Of a stretch of 64,000 bases of DNA, positions 26,884 to 38,529 are shown in pieces (the first letter of the stretch is position 1; each line of letters starts with the position of its first letter). The position numbers and the translations under genes are program-made. The DNA comes from Immundisolibacter sp049322795. GTDB taxonomy: Bacteria; Pseudomonadota; Gammaproteobacteria; Immundisolibacterales; Immundisolibacteraceae. The stretch lies in NCBI GenBank assembly GCA_049322795.1, contig JBMOQH010000008.1, positions 124,001 through 188,000 on the forward strand, written 5' to 3'. The notes under the pieces were generated by a model. It was not told where the DNA came from. It searched no databases and worked only from the letters and a program-made list of their open reading frames with translations.

Positions 26884-26899
26884 CCGGAAGCGCCTCGAC

Positions 26900-27229
26900 T
26901 CAGCAGTTGCCTTTCTTGGCCTGCCCCGGCGGGCAGAAGTGGCCGCGGTGGCGATGGCCGTAACCGTCGTCGTAGTCAGGGTATTCGACGTAGCGGCGAC
27001 CGTCGCGGTGGTGGCGGTCATCATCGGTGGTGATGGCTGTGCCTACGGCGCCGCCCACCGCGCCGCCGATGATGGCTCCCTGGCGACCGCCCACTTCGTT
27101 GCCGATGGCGGCGCCCGCCGCACCGCCAAGACCGCCGCCTATGGCGGCGTCGAGTGTGTCGCCGGCGTGCACCGGCGCTGCCAGTGCCAGCGCGAGCAGG
27201 GCCAGATAACGGGTCGGATGCTTTTTCAT
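26900..27229 (-). CDS. Small secreted glycine-zipper protein
   Basis: 109 residues. A signal peptide (YLALLALALAAPVHAG) is followed by a glycine-zipper segment (AAIGGGLGGAAGAAIG, GAIIGGAVGGAVGTAI) of the kind that packs in membranes. The C-terminal part is rich in Asp, His and Tyr with two cysteines (HFCPPGQAKKGNC). Likely an envelope protein; function unknown. Confidence 0.8.
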   Translation of the reverse strand: MKKHPTRYLALLALALAAPVHAGDTLDAAIGGGLGGAAGAAIGNEVGGRQGAIIGGAVGGAVGTAITTDDDRHHRDGRRYVEYPDYDDGYGHRHRGHFCPPGQAKKGNC

Positions 27230-27371
27230 GCTCTTTATCTCCGGTTGGCAGTGACGGGCCGATGTATCGGCCGGCGCCGAGATTTCTTCAGTGCGGCACC
27301 GTGTTTTTGCGTGCTACGTGCGCACTGTGCCGGCGGCCGCCTGAACGCACGCTGAACGGCGTGCGGCCGCC

Positions 27372-28085
27372 TCAATGGCCGGCCAGAGACGGGTAATAGC
27401 GCTGGTTCATGCGCTGGTAATGGGCCATCAGGTTGCCTGTGCGCTGGATGCGCTCGCGCATCGGGCTGTCGATGGGCGGTCCGACGAAGCTCATGATGAA
27501 GGCATGCGCGGTGGCGTCAACGCTGGTCGGTGTGTCGCCGAGCAGGAAGGCCTTGTCGCCGAGCAGCACCGACAGCGCGTCCAGGTCGGCGAAGCCGAAG
27601 CCGAAGATCTCGTCGCGGCTGTGGCGGCCGAGGCCCTGGCCGGTCAGGTTGCGCTTCAGGCTGCGGCGCACCAGCGGCGGGATGATCGTCCGCAGCGGCC
27701 ACGGCAGGCTGCCGAAAAATGCCTCGCGCGCGGCGCGGTAGCCGTTCTCTTCCATCCAGCGGCAGTGCAGCAGCACCCAGTAGGTGCTGTCGTGCAGCAT
27801 GCGGTTGATGGTGTGCGCGCGGGCACGCTGCTCGGCGGTCAGCGCAGCGTCCACGCGGTCGCCGTATTTGTCCTTCAGGTACTGGATGATGAGTTCCGAG
27901 TCGCCGATGGTGCGCCCGGCGTCGCGGATGAACGGAATCTTGCCCTTCGGGCCCTTGCGGGAGTCGTTCTCGGTGATGACCTCGAACGGCAGGCCGGCCA
28001 TCTTCAGGTAAAGCTCGAGCTTGATGCAGAACGGACTCGGGTTGGGCAAACCCCAGGCGGGGGCGAACTGGTACAGCTCGATCAT
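27372..28085 (-). CDS. Glutathione S-transferase family protein
   Basis: 237 residues. The N-terminal thioredoxin-like domain shows NPSPFCIKLELYLKMAGLPF, SRKGPKGKIPFI with the cis-proline, and the GSH-binding GDSELIIQYL. A helical C-terminal domain follows (DATAHAFIMSFVG). The pattern is closest to the metaxin/Tom37-like and GstA-type bacterial proteins. It begins within the stop of the upstream CoA-transferase gene (TGATG), so the two are co-translated; a detoxification or isomerase role in a catabolic pathway is possible. Confidence 0.85.
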   Translation of the reverse strand: MIELYQFAPAWGLPNPSPFCIKLELYLKMAGLPFEVITENDSRKGPKGKIPFIRDAGRTIGDSELIIQYLKDKYGDRVDAALTAEQRARAHTINRMLHDSTYWVLLHCRWMEENGYRAAREAFFGSLPWPLRTIIPPLVRRSLKRNLTGQGLGRHSRDEIFGFGFADLDALSVLLGDKAFLLGDTPTSVDATAHAFIMSFVGPPIDSPMRERIQRTGNLMAHYQRMNQRYYPSLAGH

Positions 28086-29206
28086 CAGGGCTCCGAAGGA
28101 GAGGTGGGCAGCACGCCGGCGGCGGCGAGGTCCGCCAGGGCGGCGGCATCGTAGCCGATGGCGCCAAGCACCGCCGCCGTGTCCGCGCCGAGCGTGGGCG
28201 CTGCGGTAGCAGGCGCCGGCAGGCGCGCGCCGTCCACCCGAACCGCAAAGTCCGGTGCCGGCGCGCCGGGGCGTTGGTCGGCGAGCGCCTCGGCCACCGA
28301 GCGCACCCGCACCAGCGGCAGGCCGTGAGAGTCGCCGAAGGCTTCCCAGGCCGCGGCCGGCCGGGTGGCGAACACGGCGGAGAGAATCGCTTGCAGCGCA
28401 TCGCCGTGCTGCTGGCGGTCCGTCACGGTGGCGAAGCGCGGATCGGCCAGCAGTGCCCCCTCGGGGCCCAGCGCCTGCACGAAGCCGGCAAAGAAATGGT
28501 CCTCCAGCAACCCGGCGGCGAGTTCGCGGCCGTCCGCGCAGATGAACACGTCGTTGGCCGGATGAAGATGGGACCGTGACTCGGGCGGCGCGAGGCCGCG
28601 GCAGGCGGCCAGACTCAGCGCCGCGTCGGTGATGGACGCGTCGAGGTACGCGCCCTCGCCCGTGACAGCGCGACGCAGCAGCGCCGACACCACCGCCAGC
28701 GCCGCGAACAGCCCGCTGGCGGTGTCCGCCACCGGCACGCCCGGCCGGCGCGGCGGACCCTGCCAGTGGCCGGGGCGCGTCAGGGCGCCGGCTGCGGCCA
28801 GATACGTGAGGTCATGCCCCGGCCAGGCGGCGCGCGGCCCGTCCTGCCCGAAGCCCGACAGCGCGCAGTAGATGAGGTCCGGCCGCGCCTCGCGCAGGGT
28901 GTCGTAATCCACGCCCAGTCGCGCCGCCACGCCGGGCCGGAAACCCTCCAGCACCACGTCGAAGCCCGCCACCAGACGCCGCAGAAGTTCGCGCGCGCCG
29001 GGGGCCTTGAGGTTCACGCACACGCTTTTCTTGCCACGGTTGTTCATGGCGAACAGGCCATCCGGCAGGTGGCGGCCGGGGTCGCCGCCCGGCGGTTCGA
29101 GCTTGACCACGTCGGCCCCCAGCGCCAGCAGCTGCGCGCCGGCGAACGGTCCCGGCAGGAAGGGCGCGAGTTCCAGCACCCGCACGCCAGCCAACGGTGC
29201 GAACAT
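28085..29206 (-). CDS. CaiB/BaiF family (class III) CoA transferase
   Basis: 373 residues. Family features are LAGVRVLELAPFLPGPFAGA, LGADVVKLEPPGGDP, NNRGKKSVCVNLKAPGARE, the catalytic aspartate in GHDLTYLAAAGAL, and GVPVADTASGL. It would move CoA between carboxylic acids by a formyl-like acyl-anhydride route, or act as a racemase in the alpha-methylacyl-CoA branch; the substrate cannot be told. It lies 16 bp downstream of an acyl-CoA dehydrogenase and overlaps the GST gene, suggesting one acyl-CoA degradation unit. Confidence 0.87.
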   Translation of the reverse strand: MFAPLAGVRVLELAPFLPGPFAGAQLLALGADVVKLEPPGGDPGRHLPDGLFAMNNRGKKSVCVNLKAPGARELLRRLVAGFDVVLEGFRPGVAARLGVDYDTLREARPDLIYCALSGFGQDGPRAAWPGHDLTYLAAAGALTRPGHWQGPPRRPGVPVADTASGLFAALAVVSALLRRAVTGEGAYLDASITDAALSLAACRGLAPPESRSHLHPANDVFICADGRELAAGLLEDHFFAGFVQALGPEGALLADPRFATVTDRQQHGDALQAILSAVFATRPAAAWEAFGDSHGLPLVRVRSVAEALADQRPGAPAPDFAVRVDGARLPAPATAAPTLGADTAAVLGAIGYDAAALADLAAAGVLPTSPSEP

Positions 29207-29222
29207 CAGACCGTCCCCGGCA

Positions 29223-30389
29223 TCAGTACGACTTTGGCAGGCCGAGCACGCGCTCGGCGAGGTAGCACAGCACCAGCTGCGGGCTGACCGGCGCCAGGCG
29301 CGTGATCATCACCTCGCGAAGATACCGTTCGACGTGGTACTCCTTCGCGTAGCCGAAGCCGCCGTGGGTCATCACCGCCTGCGTGCAGGTCTTGAAGCCG
29401 GCCTCGGCGGCGAGATACTTGGCGGCGTTGGCATAGGCGCCGCAGTCCTCTCCATGGTCGTACAGCGTGGCCGCCTTCAGCATGGTGAGGTTGGCGGCCT
29501 CGAGTTCGGCCCAGCACTCGGCCAGCGGGTGCTGGATGGCCTGGTTCTGGCCGATCGGCCGGCCGAATACCACCCGCTCCCTGGCGTAGTCGCTTGCCTT
29601 GCGCAGTGCCGCACGGCCGATGCCGATGGCCTCGGCGGCGATCAGGATGCGCTCGGGGTTCAGACCATGCAGCAGGTAGCGAAAGCCCTGGCCTTCCTCG
29701 CCGATGCGATCCGCGAGCGGGATTTCGAGGCCGTCGATGAACACCTGGTTCGAGTCGACGCATTTGCGGCCCATTTTTTCGATCTCGCGCACCTCCACCC
29801 GGCTGCGATCCAGATCGCAATAGAACAGCGTCAGGCCATCGATCGGCCGGGCGGTTTCCTCCAGCGGCGTGGTGCGGGCGATCAGCAGCATCCTGTGCGC
29901 GTGCTGGGCGTTGCTGGTCCACACCTTCTGGCCGTGCACGATGTAGCGGTCGCCGTCGCGGCGGGCGAAGGTCTTCAGGTGCGTGGTGTCGAGGCCGGTG
30001 TTGGGCTCGGTCACCGCAAAGCAGGCGCGCTGCTCGCCGCGGATCAGCGGCGGCAGGAAGCGCTCCCGCTGCTCTTCGGTGCCGAACTTGACGATCACGT
30101 TCGGCCCGAACAGGTTCAGATGCACGGCCGACGCGCCCGACAGGCAGGCGCCCGAGGCGGCGATGGTCTGCATCATCAGCGCCGCCTCGGTGATGCCGAG
30201 GCCGGCCCCGCCGTAGGCCGGCGGCATGGCGATGCCGAGCCAGCCGCCGTCGGCCATGGCCTTGACGAAATCCAGCGGAAAGGCGCCGTCGTGGTCGCGC
30301 TCGAACCAGTAATGGTCGTCGAACGGCGCGCACAGGCGCTCGATCTGCTCGCAGATGGCCCGCTGGTCGGCGCTCGGCGCGAAGTCCAT
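29223..30389 (-). CDS. Acyl-CoA dehydrogenase
   Basis: 388 residues, normal for the family. Motifs: CFAVTEPNTGLDTTHLKT (flavin and substrate binding), VWTSNAQHAHRMLL, GLNPERILIAAEAIG, ARERVVFGRPIGQNQAIQHPLAE and QAVMTHGGFGYAKEYHVERY. FAD enzyme making a 2,3-double bond in an acyl-CoA. The ATG at 30389 follows GAGGAGGGGAAC, which fixes the start; about 97 upstream in-frame codons are not conserved. It heads the group with the CoA transferase and GST. Confidence 0.9.
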   Translation of the reverse strand: MDFAPSADQRAICEQIERLCAPFDDHYWFERDHDGAFPLDFVKAMADGGWLGIAMPPAYGGAGLGITEAALMMQTIAASGACLSGASAVHLNLFGPNVIVKFGTEEQRERFLPPLIRGEQRACFAVTEPNTGLDTTHLKTFARRDGDRYIVHGQKVWTSNAQHAHRMLLIARTTPLEETARPIDGLTLFYCDLDRSRVEVREIEKMGRKCVDSNQVFIDGLEIPLADRIGEEGQGFRYLLHGLNPERILIAAEAIGIGRAALRKASDYARERVVFGRPIGQNQAIQHPLAECWAELEAANLTMLKAATLYDHGEDCGAYANAAKYLAAEAGFKTCTQAVMTHGGFGYAKEYHVERYLREVMITRLAPVSPQLVLCYLAERVLGLPKSY

Positions 30390-30413
30390 GTTCCCCTCCT
30401 CGTTGCTCAGGCT

Positions 30414-30477
30414 GTTGAAAGGGGCTCTCCTGCCCTTTCTCAACTCGGCGCATCGCGTGTCATGCCCGCGATGCGCC
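30414..30477. repeat. Two-hairpin element, partial relative of the 33227 and 46549 repeats
   Basis: An imperfect stem GTTGAAAGGG / CCCTTTCTCAAC (30414-30444) is followed by an 11-bp perfect stem GGCGCATCGCG / CGCGATGCGCC (30447-30477) with loop TGTCATGCC. The second hairpin aligns with hairpin A of the longer elements (CGCGG-TGCACGC-CCGCG). It lies between the acyl-CoA dehydrogenase start and the DUF4126 gene end. The minus-strand DUF4126 gene ends at 30494, so it may serve as that gene's terminator although it has no T-run. Confidence 0.6.
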
Positions 30478-30493
30478 TTGTTCGAACCGACCG

Positions 30494-31147
30494 TCAGTCT
30501 GGCGGCGTGCCGGGCGTGGGCACGGCCGGCGACGGTTTCGGCCGCCGACCGAACAGGCGCAGGATGCCGCCGCCCACCCGGCGCAGCGCCCGCAGCACCT
30601 TCGGCAACAACCAGGCGACCAGCACGATGAACACCACCAGCAGGCCGATGAACAGCCAGGGTTGATTCAGCGCCGCCCACAGCCCGCCGAACACCGCCAC
30701 GTCCTCGGCGACCGACGCGGTCCAGTTGGAGAACGGCTCCGGCGAGGTGTTGATCAGCAGTCGGGTGCCGGCCTTGGTGGCGTGACTGGTGGCGGCGAGT
30801 CCCCCGCCGAGGATGCCGGCGGTGATCTCGAGCGCTGGCGTCACCTCGCCCACTGCTCCGGCCGCCAGGAGGGCGCCGGCCGGAATGCGGATGAAGGTGT
30901 GCAGCGCGTCCCAGCCGCTGTCGACGCCCGGGGTCTTGTCGGCGAAGAACTCCACCGCGTACATCAGTCCGGCGGCGCCGATGACCAAGGGATTGGCCAG
31001 CACCTGCAGGTCCGGCGGCAGGGCGAGATCGCCCGTGGCGCCGGCAATGCCCAGCACCAGCAGGGCCGCGTACAGGTTGAGGCCGCTGGCCCAGCCGACG
31101 CCGAGCGTCAGCGCCAGCGTGCGCAGGAGTTCGTGGTAGGCGTCCAA
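30494..31147 (-). CDS. DUF4126 family membrane protein
   Basis: 217 residues with several membrane segments (LGVGWASGLNLYAALLVLGI, NPLVIGAAGLMYAVEFFADK, GILGGGLAATSHATKAGTR, WLFIGLLVVFIVLVAWLLP) and a basic, proline-rich cytoplasmic tail. EFFADKTPGVDSGWDALHTF is the family hallmark. Function unknown. It lies 183 bp downstream of the RRM gene on the same strand. Confidence 0.85.
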   Translation of the reverse strand: MDAYHELLRTLALTLGVGWASGLNLYAALLVLGIAGATGDLALPPDLQVLANPLVIGAAGLMYAVEFFADKTPGVDSGWDALHTFIRIPAGALLAAGAVGEVTPALEITAGILGGGLAATSHATKAGTRLLINTSPEPFSNWTASVAEDVAVFGGLWAALNQPWLFIGLLVVFIVLVAWLLPKVLRALRRVGGGILRLFGRRPKPSPAVPTPGTPPD

Positions 31148-31330
31148 GGCGGACTCACGGGCGTGGTTGCGCGCAGTATCGCACGGGGTACCGACGGACC
31201 TTGGACGGCGCTGCGGGCAGGTTTCGGCCGGCGGGCCGCACGGGTGGGCGCATGCGCTTTCGTACGGCGATCTGCGAACTGCCCCGACGCAAGCGCCGGG
31301 CGCCTGTGGGGCCCGAGCCGGTCCGGAGGA

Positions 31331-31600
31331 CTAGCGCGGACGGCGCGGTGGGCGCGGCGCGCGCTCCTGCGCTTCGTTGATGCGCAGCGGGCGTCCGCCC
31401 ATGTCGGTGCCGTTCAGGCGCTCGATGGCAGCCGCCGCGGCTGCGGGATCCATTTCGACGAAGCCGAAGCCGCGCGGACGCCCGGTTTCGCGATCGCTGA
31501 TGAGCTTCACCGAATGGACCGTGCCGTGCTGTTCGAAAAGCGCGCGCAGCTCCTCCTCGGAAGCCGAAAAGGGCAGGTTGCCGACGTAGATCGAGGTCAT
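31331..31600 (-). CDS. RNA-binding protein with single RRM domain
   Basis: 89 residues, almost entirely one RNA recognition motif: RNP2 SIYVGNL at the N-terminus and RNP1 RPRGFGFVEM in the middle, plus a short Arg/Pro tail (PRPPRRPR). Such small proteins in cyanobacteria and proteobacteria bind single-stranded RNA and often respond to cold. It is transcribed away from the first Rieske oxygenase gene. Confidence 0.93.
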   Translation of the reverse strand: MTSIYVGNLPFSASEEELRALFEQHGTVHSVKLISDRETGRPRGFGFVEMDPAAAAAAIERLNGTDMGGRPLRINEAQERAPRPPRRPR

Positions 31601-31933
31601 CGGAAATCACATCCAGGAAACGGGGCAGCGGCGCTCTTGTTGAGGCGTCTTGCCGACCCCGGGGTCTTCGAACCCGCTGGCCGGTGCGGTTTTCCATACG
31701 CGATCGGAAAACCAAAGACTGCGACCGGGCCGGCGCGTGCCTGAGTCCACAATGCCGGACCGGACCCAGGCTGATTCCCGGCGGGAACCGCGCAGATACG
31801 CCCGAAATCACGAACGCGCCGAAGCGTACGACAATTCCGTGTACCGTACACGCAGGGCTGGGAAATTTCGGCCCAGGTTTCGCCATTTTCTGGGCCAGAC
31901 TGCGATCGGGCCGGCACGAGGAGGAGGACCCTC
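31601..31933. promoter_or_regulatory. Divergent region between RRM gene and Rieske oxygenase, with palindrome
   Basis: About 330 bp without a gene. A palindrome GTGTAC-C-GTACAC occupies 31839-31851, about 83 bp before the oxygenase ATG, with a further GTAC at 31827-31830 giving repeated half-sites. This is a plausible operator for a TetR- or GntR-type regulator, none of which is encoded next to it. The oxygenase ribosome-binding site is GAGGAGG at 31919-31925. Confidence 0.45.
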
Positions 31934-33193
31934 ATGAACGCACCCACTTCCCTTGACCGTCCGCTGCGCTGGCCGGCTGCCGGCGAGACGCGGGCGCCGT
32001 ATCGCGTCTACGCCGACCCCGAGCTCTACGCCCAGGAGCAGGAGCGCATCTTTCGCGGACCGGTGTGGAGCTTTCTGGGGCTGGTGGCCGAGGTGCCGAA
32101 CCCGGGCGACTTCAAGGCTACCTTCGTCGGTGACACGCCGGTGGTGCTGACGCGGGATGCGCGCGGTGAGCTGCATTGCTGGGTCAACCGCTGCGCCCAT
32201 CGCGGCGCGCTGGTGTGCCGCGAGCTGCGCGGCAACGTGGGCGAGGCCGGGACGCATACCTGCGTCTACCACCAGTGGGCCTACGACGCGGGCGGCGACC
32301 TGGTCGGCGTGCCGTTTCGCAAGGGCTTGGGCGGCAAGGGCGGCTACCCGGCCGATTTCGACCTGGCCGCGCACGGCCTGCGCAAACTGCGAGTCGATCG
32401 GGTCGGCGAGATGATCTTCGGCAGCTTCGATCCGGCCACGCCGCCGCTGCGCGAGTATCTGGGCGCCGAGCACTGCGCCAACATCGAGCGCCTGTTCGGG
32501 CGGCCGATCACCGTGCTGGGTCACGCCCGCCAGTATTTCCACGGCAACTGGAAGCTGTACGCCGAGAACTCCCGCGACAGCTACCACGGCGGCCTGCTGC
32601 ACCTGTTCTACCCGACCTTCGGCATCTACCGGCAGGGCCAGCGCGGCTGGGTGCACCTGTCGGACAACAAGCTGCATCAGCTGCTGCAGGTGTGCAAACC
32701 GGCTGAGGACCAGAGCATCGAGCATTACCAGCAGGCGAGCAGCCGCAAGGCCGACTCGGCGGCGCAGCTGGAGGCGCCCGAGATGCTGCGCTGGGTGCCG
32801 GAACTGGGCGGTGAGGTGTCGCTGACCATTCACTCGATGTTCCCGAACGTGGTGCTGCAGCAGATTGCGAACACGCTGGCGGTGCGGCAGATCCAGACCA
32901 AGGGCATCGACGCCACCGAGCTGGTGTGGACCTTCTACGGCTTCGCCGACGACAGTGCCGAGCTGACGGCGCATCGCCTGAAGCAGCACAACATGGTGGG
33001 TCCCGCCGGTTTCATTTCCATGGAGGACGGCGAGGCGGTCAACATCTGTCAGCAGGGGATCGCCGGCAGCCAGGACGAGAGCTCCGTGATCGAGTGCGGC
33101 GGCGCCAGCGTCGACAGCATGGAGGTCATGGGCGTCGACGAGAACGGCGTGCGCGGCTTCTGGCATGGGTATCGCAAGCTGATGGGGCTTTGA
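31934..33193 (+). CDS. Rieske aromatic ring-hydroxylating oxygenase, alpha subunit (first copy)
   Basis: 419 residues. An N-terminal Rieske [2Fe-2S] domain has CAHRG (Cys87, His89) and CVYHQW (Cys110, His113), spaced 20 residues, a little longer than usual. The C-terminal catalytic domain has the mononuclear iron histidines in SRDSYHGGLLH and a possible acidic ligand in ISMEDGEAV. It would introduce oxygen into an aromatic ring using electrons from a separate reductase and ferredoxin. No beta subunit or ferredoxin gene is next to it, suggesting an alpha-only oxygenase or partners elsewhere. Substrate unknown. Confidence 0.9.
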   Translation: MNAPTSLDRPLRWPAAGETRAPYRVYADPELYAQEQERIFRGPVWSFLGLVAEVPNPGDFKATFVGDTPVVLTRDARGELHCWVNRCAHRGALVCRELRGNVGEAGTHTCVYHQWAYDAGGDLVGVPFRKGLGGKGGYPADFDLAAHGLRKLRVDRVGEMIFGSFDPATPPLREYLGAEHCANIERLFGRPITVLGHARQYFHGNWKLYAENSRDSYHGGLLHLFYPTFGIYRQGQRGWVHLSDNKLHQLLQVCKPAEDQSIEHYQQASSRKADSAAQLEAPEMLRWVPELGGEVSLTIHSMFPNVVLQQIANTLAVRQIQTKGIDATELVWTFYGFADDSAELTAHRLKQHNMVGPAGFISMEDGEAVNICQQGIAGSQDESSVIECGGASVDSMEVMGVDENGVRGFWHGYRKLMGL

Positions 33194-33226
33194 CGGTCCT
33201 TGGAGGCATCGATTCTTGGGGAGATG

Positions 33227-33372
33227 CTGACAAATCCCGTCTCCGGGATTTGTCAGCTCACCGCAGCGCGGTGCACGCCCGCGATGCGCTCCCTGGATCA
33301 ATGGCTTGCGCCATTGATCCAGGCCGGGGCGTCCTGCCCCGGAGGGGAAGCGCTGAATAAATCAGCGCTTCC
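33227..33372. repeat. Multi-hairpin repeat element, copy 1 (five stems)
   Basis: Five successive hairpins: Z 33227-33256 (13-bp stem CTGACAAATCCCG), A 33262-33288 (CGCA-g-CGCGG / CCGCG-a-TGCG), B 33292-33323 (14-bp stem CCTGGATCAATGGC), C 33324-33342 (CCGGGGC-GTCCT-GCCCCGG) and D 33346-33372 (GGAAGCGCTGA-ATAAA-TCAGCGCTTCC). Hairpins A to D recur in inverted orientation at 46549-46663 with changed but still paired stems. It follows the first Rieske gene and could also end its transcript. Confidence 0.85.
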
Positions 33373-33417
33373 TTGGGTGATCGGTTCCGCTCGAGTGTGA
33401 GATTAAGGGGGTAGGCA

Positions 33418-33741
33418 ATGAAGTACCGCTTTGCGGCAGCGACGCTGCTGGTGTCGCTGCTGATGGCGGCGCCAGCCGTGGCCGACCGCGATTTCGACCG
33501 TCATCCCGGCCATCGAGGTCGCCCCTATGACCCGCATCGCCACTACGAGCGCCACGAACACGGCGGCCGTCATTACGCCTACCGCGGGCACTGGCGGTCC
33601 TGGGGCGAGTGGGATGGCTACTACCGGCGACATCCGCGCTTGCACGGGCATGGCCACTACTACCACGACGATGGCCACCTGATGTTCCGCTACTGCGACC
33701 CGGACGCCGCAGGCTGTTTCTTCTTCTCGATCGGCCGTTGA
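33418..33741 (+). CDS. Small secreted His/Arg/Tyr-rich protein
   Basis: 107 residues. A signal peptide (FAAATLLVSLLMAAPAVAD) is followed by a body full of His, Arg, Tyr, Gly and Asp (HPGHRG, HYERHEHGGRHYAYRGH, HGHGHYYHDDGH) and two cysteines near the end (YCDPDAAGCFFF). A periplasmic metal-binding or stress role is possible from the histidines but is not shown. AAGGGGG precedes the ATG. Confidence 0.72.
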   Translation: MKYRFAAATLLVSLLMAAPAVADRDFDRHPGHRGRPYDPHRHYERHEHGGRHYAYRGHWRSWGEWDGYYRRHPRLHGHGHYYHDDGHLMFRYCDPDAAGCFFFSIGR

Positions 33742-33791
33742 TCTGACGCGGGCCGCATGCGTTCAGCCGCGACCACCCCTGAGACCTTCGC

Positions 33792-34319
33792 ATGCAGCGT
33801 CTGGCCGTGCCGTTCACCCTGTGTGCCGTCTGGTTCATGGCGGCGTGGGCCATCGAGCGGTTCTGGCTCGGCGCGTTGTGCGCGCATTGCGCCGATGTGT
33901 TCGCGTTCGAACTCAACCTGAACGCCCAGGAGCTGCTGAAATTCAGCACCGGGCGCGTCAGCGCCGTGGTGCTGGTGGCGGCGCCGCTGCTGGTCTATCT
34001 GCTGGTGCTGATTCCGTATCGAAACCTCGCCTCCGGCGCGCACTGGGCGGACACCATCCAGCTGTGGAGCCGACCGTTCTTCTGGCTCGCGATGGTGTTC
34101 GTCTTCGCCTGGCTGGGCGAAATTGCCGTGTCGGCGATCGCCGGCCTGCTGCCGGATGGCTTTCGCGTTTGGGCCGATGGTTATCGTGTGTCCCTGTCCG
34201 GCAGGGCGCTGGGAATCCGGGAAATTGCCGTGAACGGGCGCTTTGGCGCCTTCGCGGGCGTGTTGTTCGGCCTGTACCTGTTCCTGGCGCGCGGTTTGGC
34301 GCGTCCGCGTCAGGGCTGA
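33792..34319 (+). CDS. Hypothetical membrane protein
   Basis: 175 residues, not recognised. Hydrophobic segments are seen near residues 5-25, 55-76, 98-125 and 153-168, and there is a CAHC cysteine pair just after the first segment. Codon use matches neighbouring genes and the frame is intact, so it is probably real. It follows the His-rich secreted protein by 50 bp and converges on pgl. Confidence 0.62.
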   Translation: MQRLAVPFTLCAVWFMAAWAIERFWLGALCAHCADVFAFELNLNAQELLKFSTGRVSAVVLVAAPLLVYLLVLIPYRNLASGAHWADTIQLWSRPFFWLAMVFVFAWLGEIAVSAIAGLLPDGFRVWADGYRVSLSGRALGIREIAVNGRFGAFAGVLFGLYLFLARGLARPRQG

Positions 34320-34335
34320 TCGATCACGCGGCCGG

Positions 34336-35033
34336 TCAGGCCGCGAGATAAACGTGCACCGGTACCTGCTGTTGATTCAGCACGGCGGCGATCGGCCATC
34401 GAGTCGCATCGCCACCGACGAGCGCCTGGCGGTAGATGGCCTGCTTCACCGTGCCGACGACGGGCAGATGAATCTGCCGGCTGTCGAGCAGCGCGGCGAG
34501 CGTGAGGCTCAGGCGTGGATGCGGCGCGGCCGGCGGGTCGATGGCGACCAGCAGTGCGGCAGCCTGTCGGTCGATTGCGGCGGCAAGGCCGGCGGCGCCC
34601 GGAAACAGCGATGCCGTGTGGCCGTCCTCGCCCATGCCGAGGACCAACGCATCGACGGGCCGCGGCAGGGCGGCCAGGGCGGCGCTGCGCTCGGCGATGG
34701 CGTCGGCGGGTGTCGGCGCGCCGTTCCACAGCGGCACGAACCGCGCCGCCGCGGCCGCGCCTTGCAGCAGGTGTTCGGTCACCAGCCGGGCGTTGCTGTC
34801 CGCATGTTCCGGCGGTACCCAGCGTTCGTCGGCCAGGGTGATGACGACGCGCGACCAGTCGAGCGCGGCGCTTCGCAGGCACTCGAAAAAGGCGATCGGG
34901 CTGCGCCCGCCGGACACCACCAGGCTGGCGCGCGGGCGCTCGCCCAGCGCCGTGTCGAGATCGGCCGCCACGGCATCGGCGAGCGCCCGCGCCGCCGCCG
35001 CGGCGGATGCGTATTCGCGCTCCAGCACCGCCA

Positions 35034-35034
<1 letters not shown>
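34336..35034 (-). CDS. pgl: 6-phosphogluconolactonase
   Basis: Hydrolyses 6-phosphogluconolactone to 6-phosphogluconate, the second step of the Entner-Doudoroff and pentose phosphate routes. 232 residues of the DevB type: SLVVSGGRSPIAFFE, ITLADERWVPPEHADSNARL and LVLGMGEDGHTASLFPG. Its ATG overlaps the zwf stop (TGATG), so it is the second gene of a zwf-pgl pair. Confidence 0.93.
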
Positions 35035-36497
<1,463 letters not shown>

Positions 36498-36663
36498 CGC
36501 AGGGCTCCGTGGGTCGCCGGCCAGCTGAAGGACTTCGGAATGGAACTTACGGTCGTTCCGCGTCGCGGTGGACTGGCATCGGGATTGCTGTTTTCGTGCC
36601 AAGACCGACGTCGACCGGCTTGCGGCCCCGCGTGAACGGACTGCGCACCCCAGGAGATCGCTC

Positions 36664-38525
<1,862 letters not shown>

Positions 38526-38529
<4 letters not shown>

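Noticed and set aside
36498..36663. HexR operator between zwf and edd
   Set aside because: HexR control would be expected, but no TTGT-N7/8-ACAA palindrome is seen; the GGAAC...GTTCC repeat near 36551-36568 does not match it.
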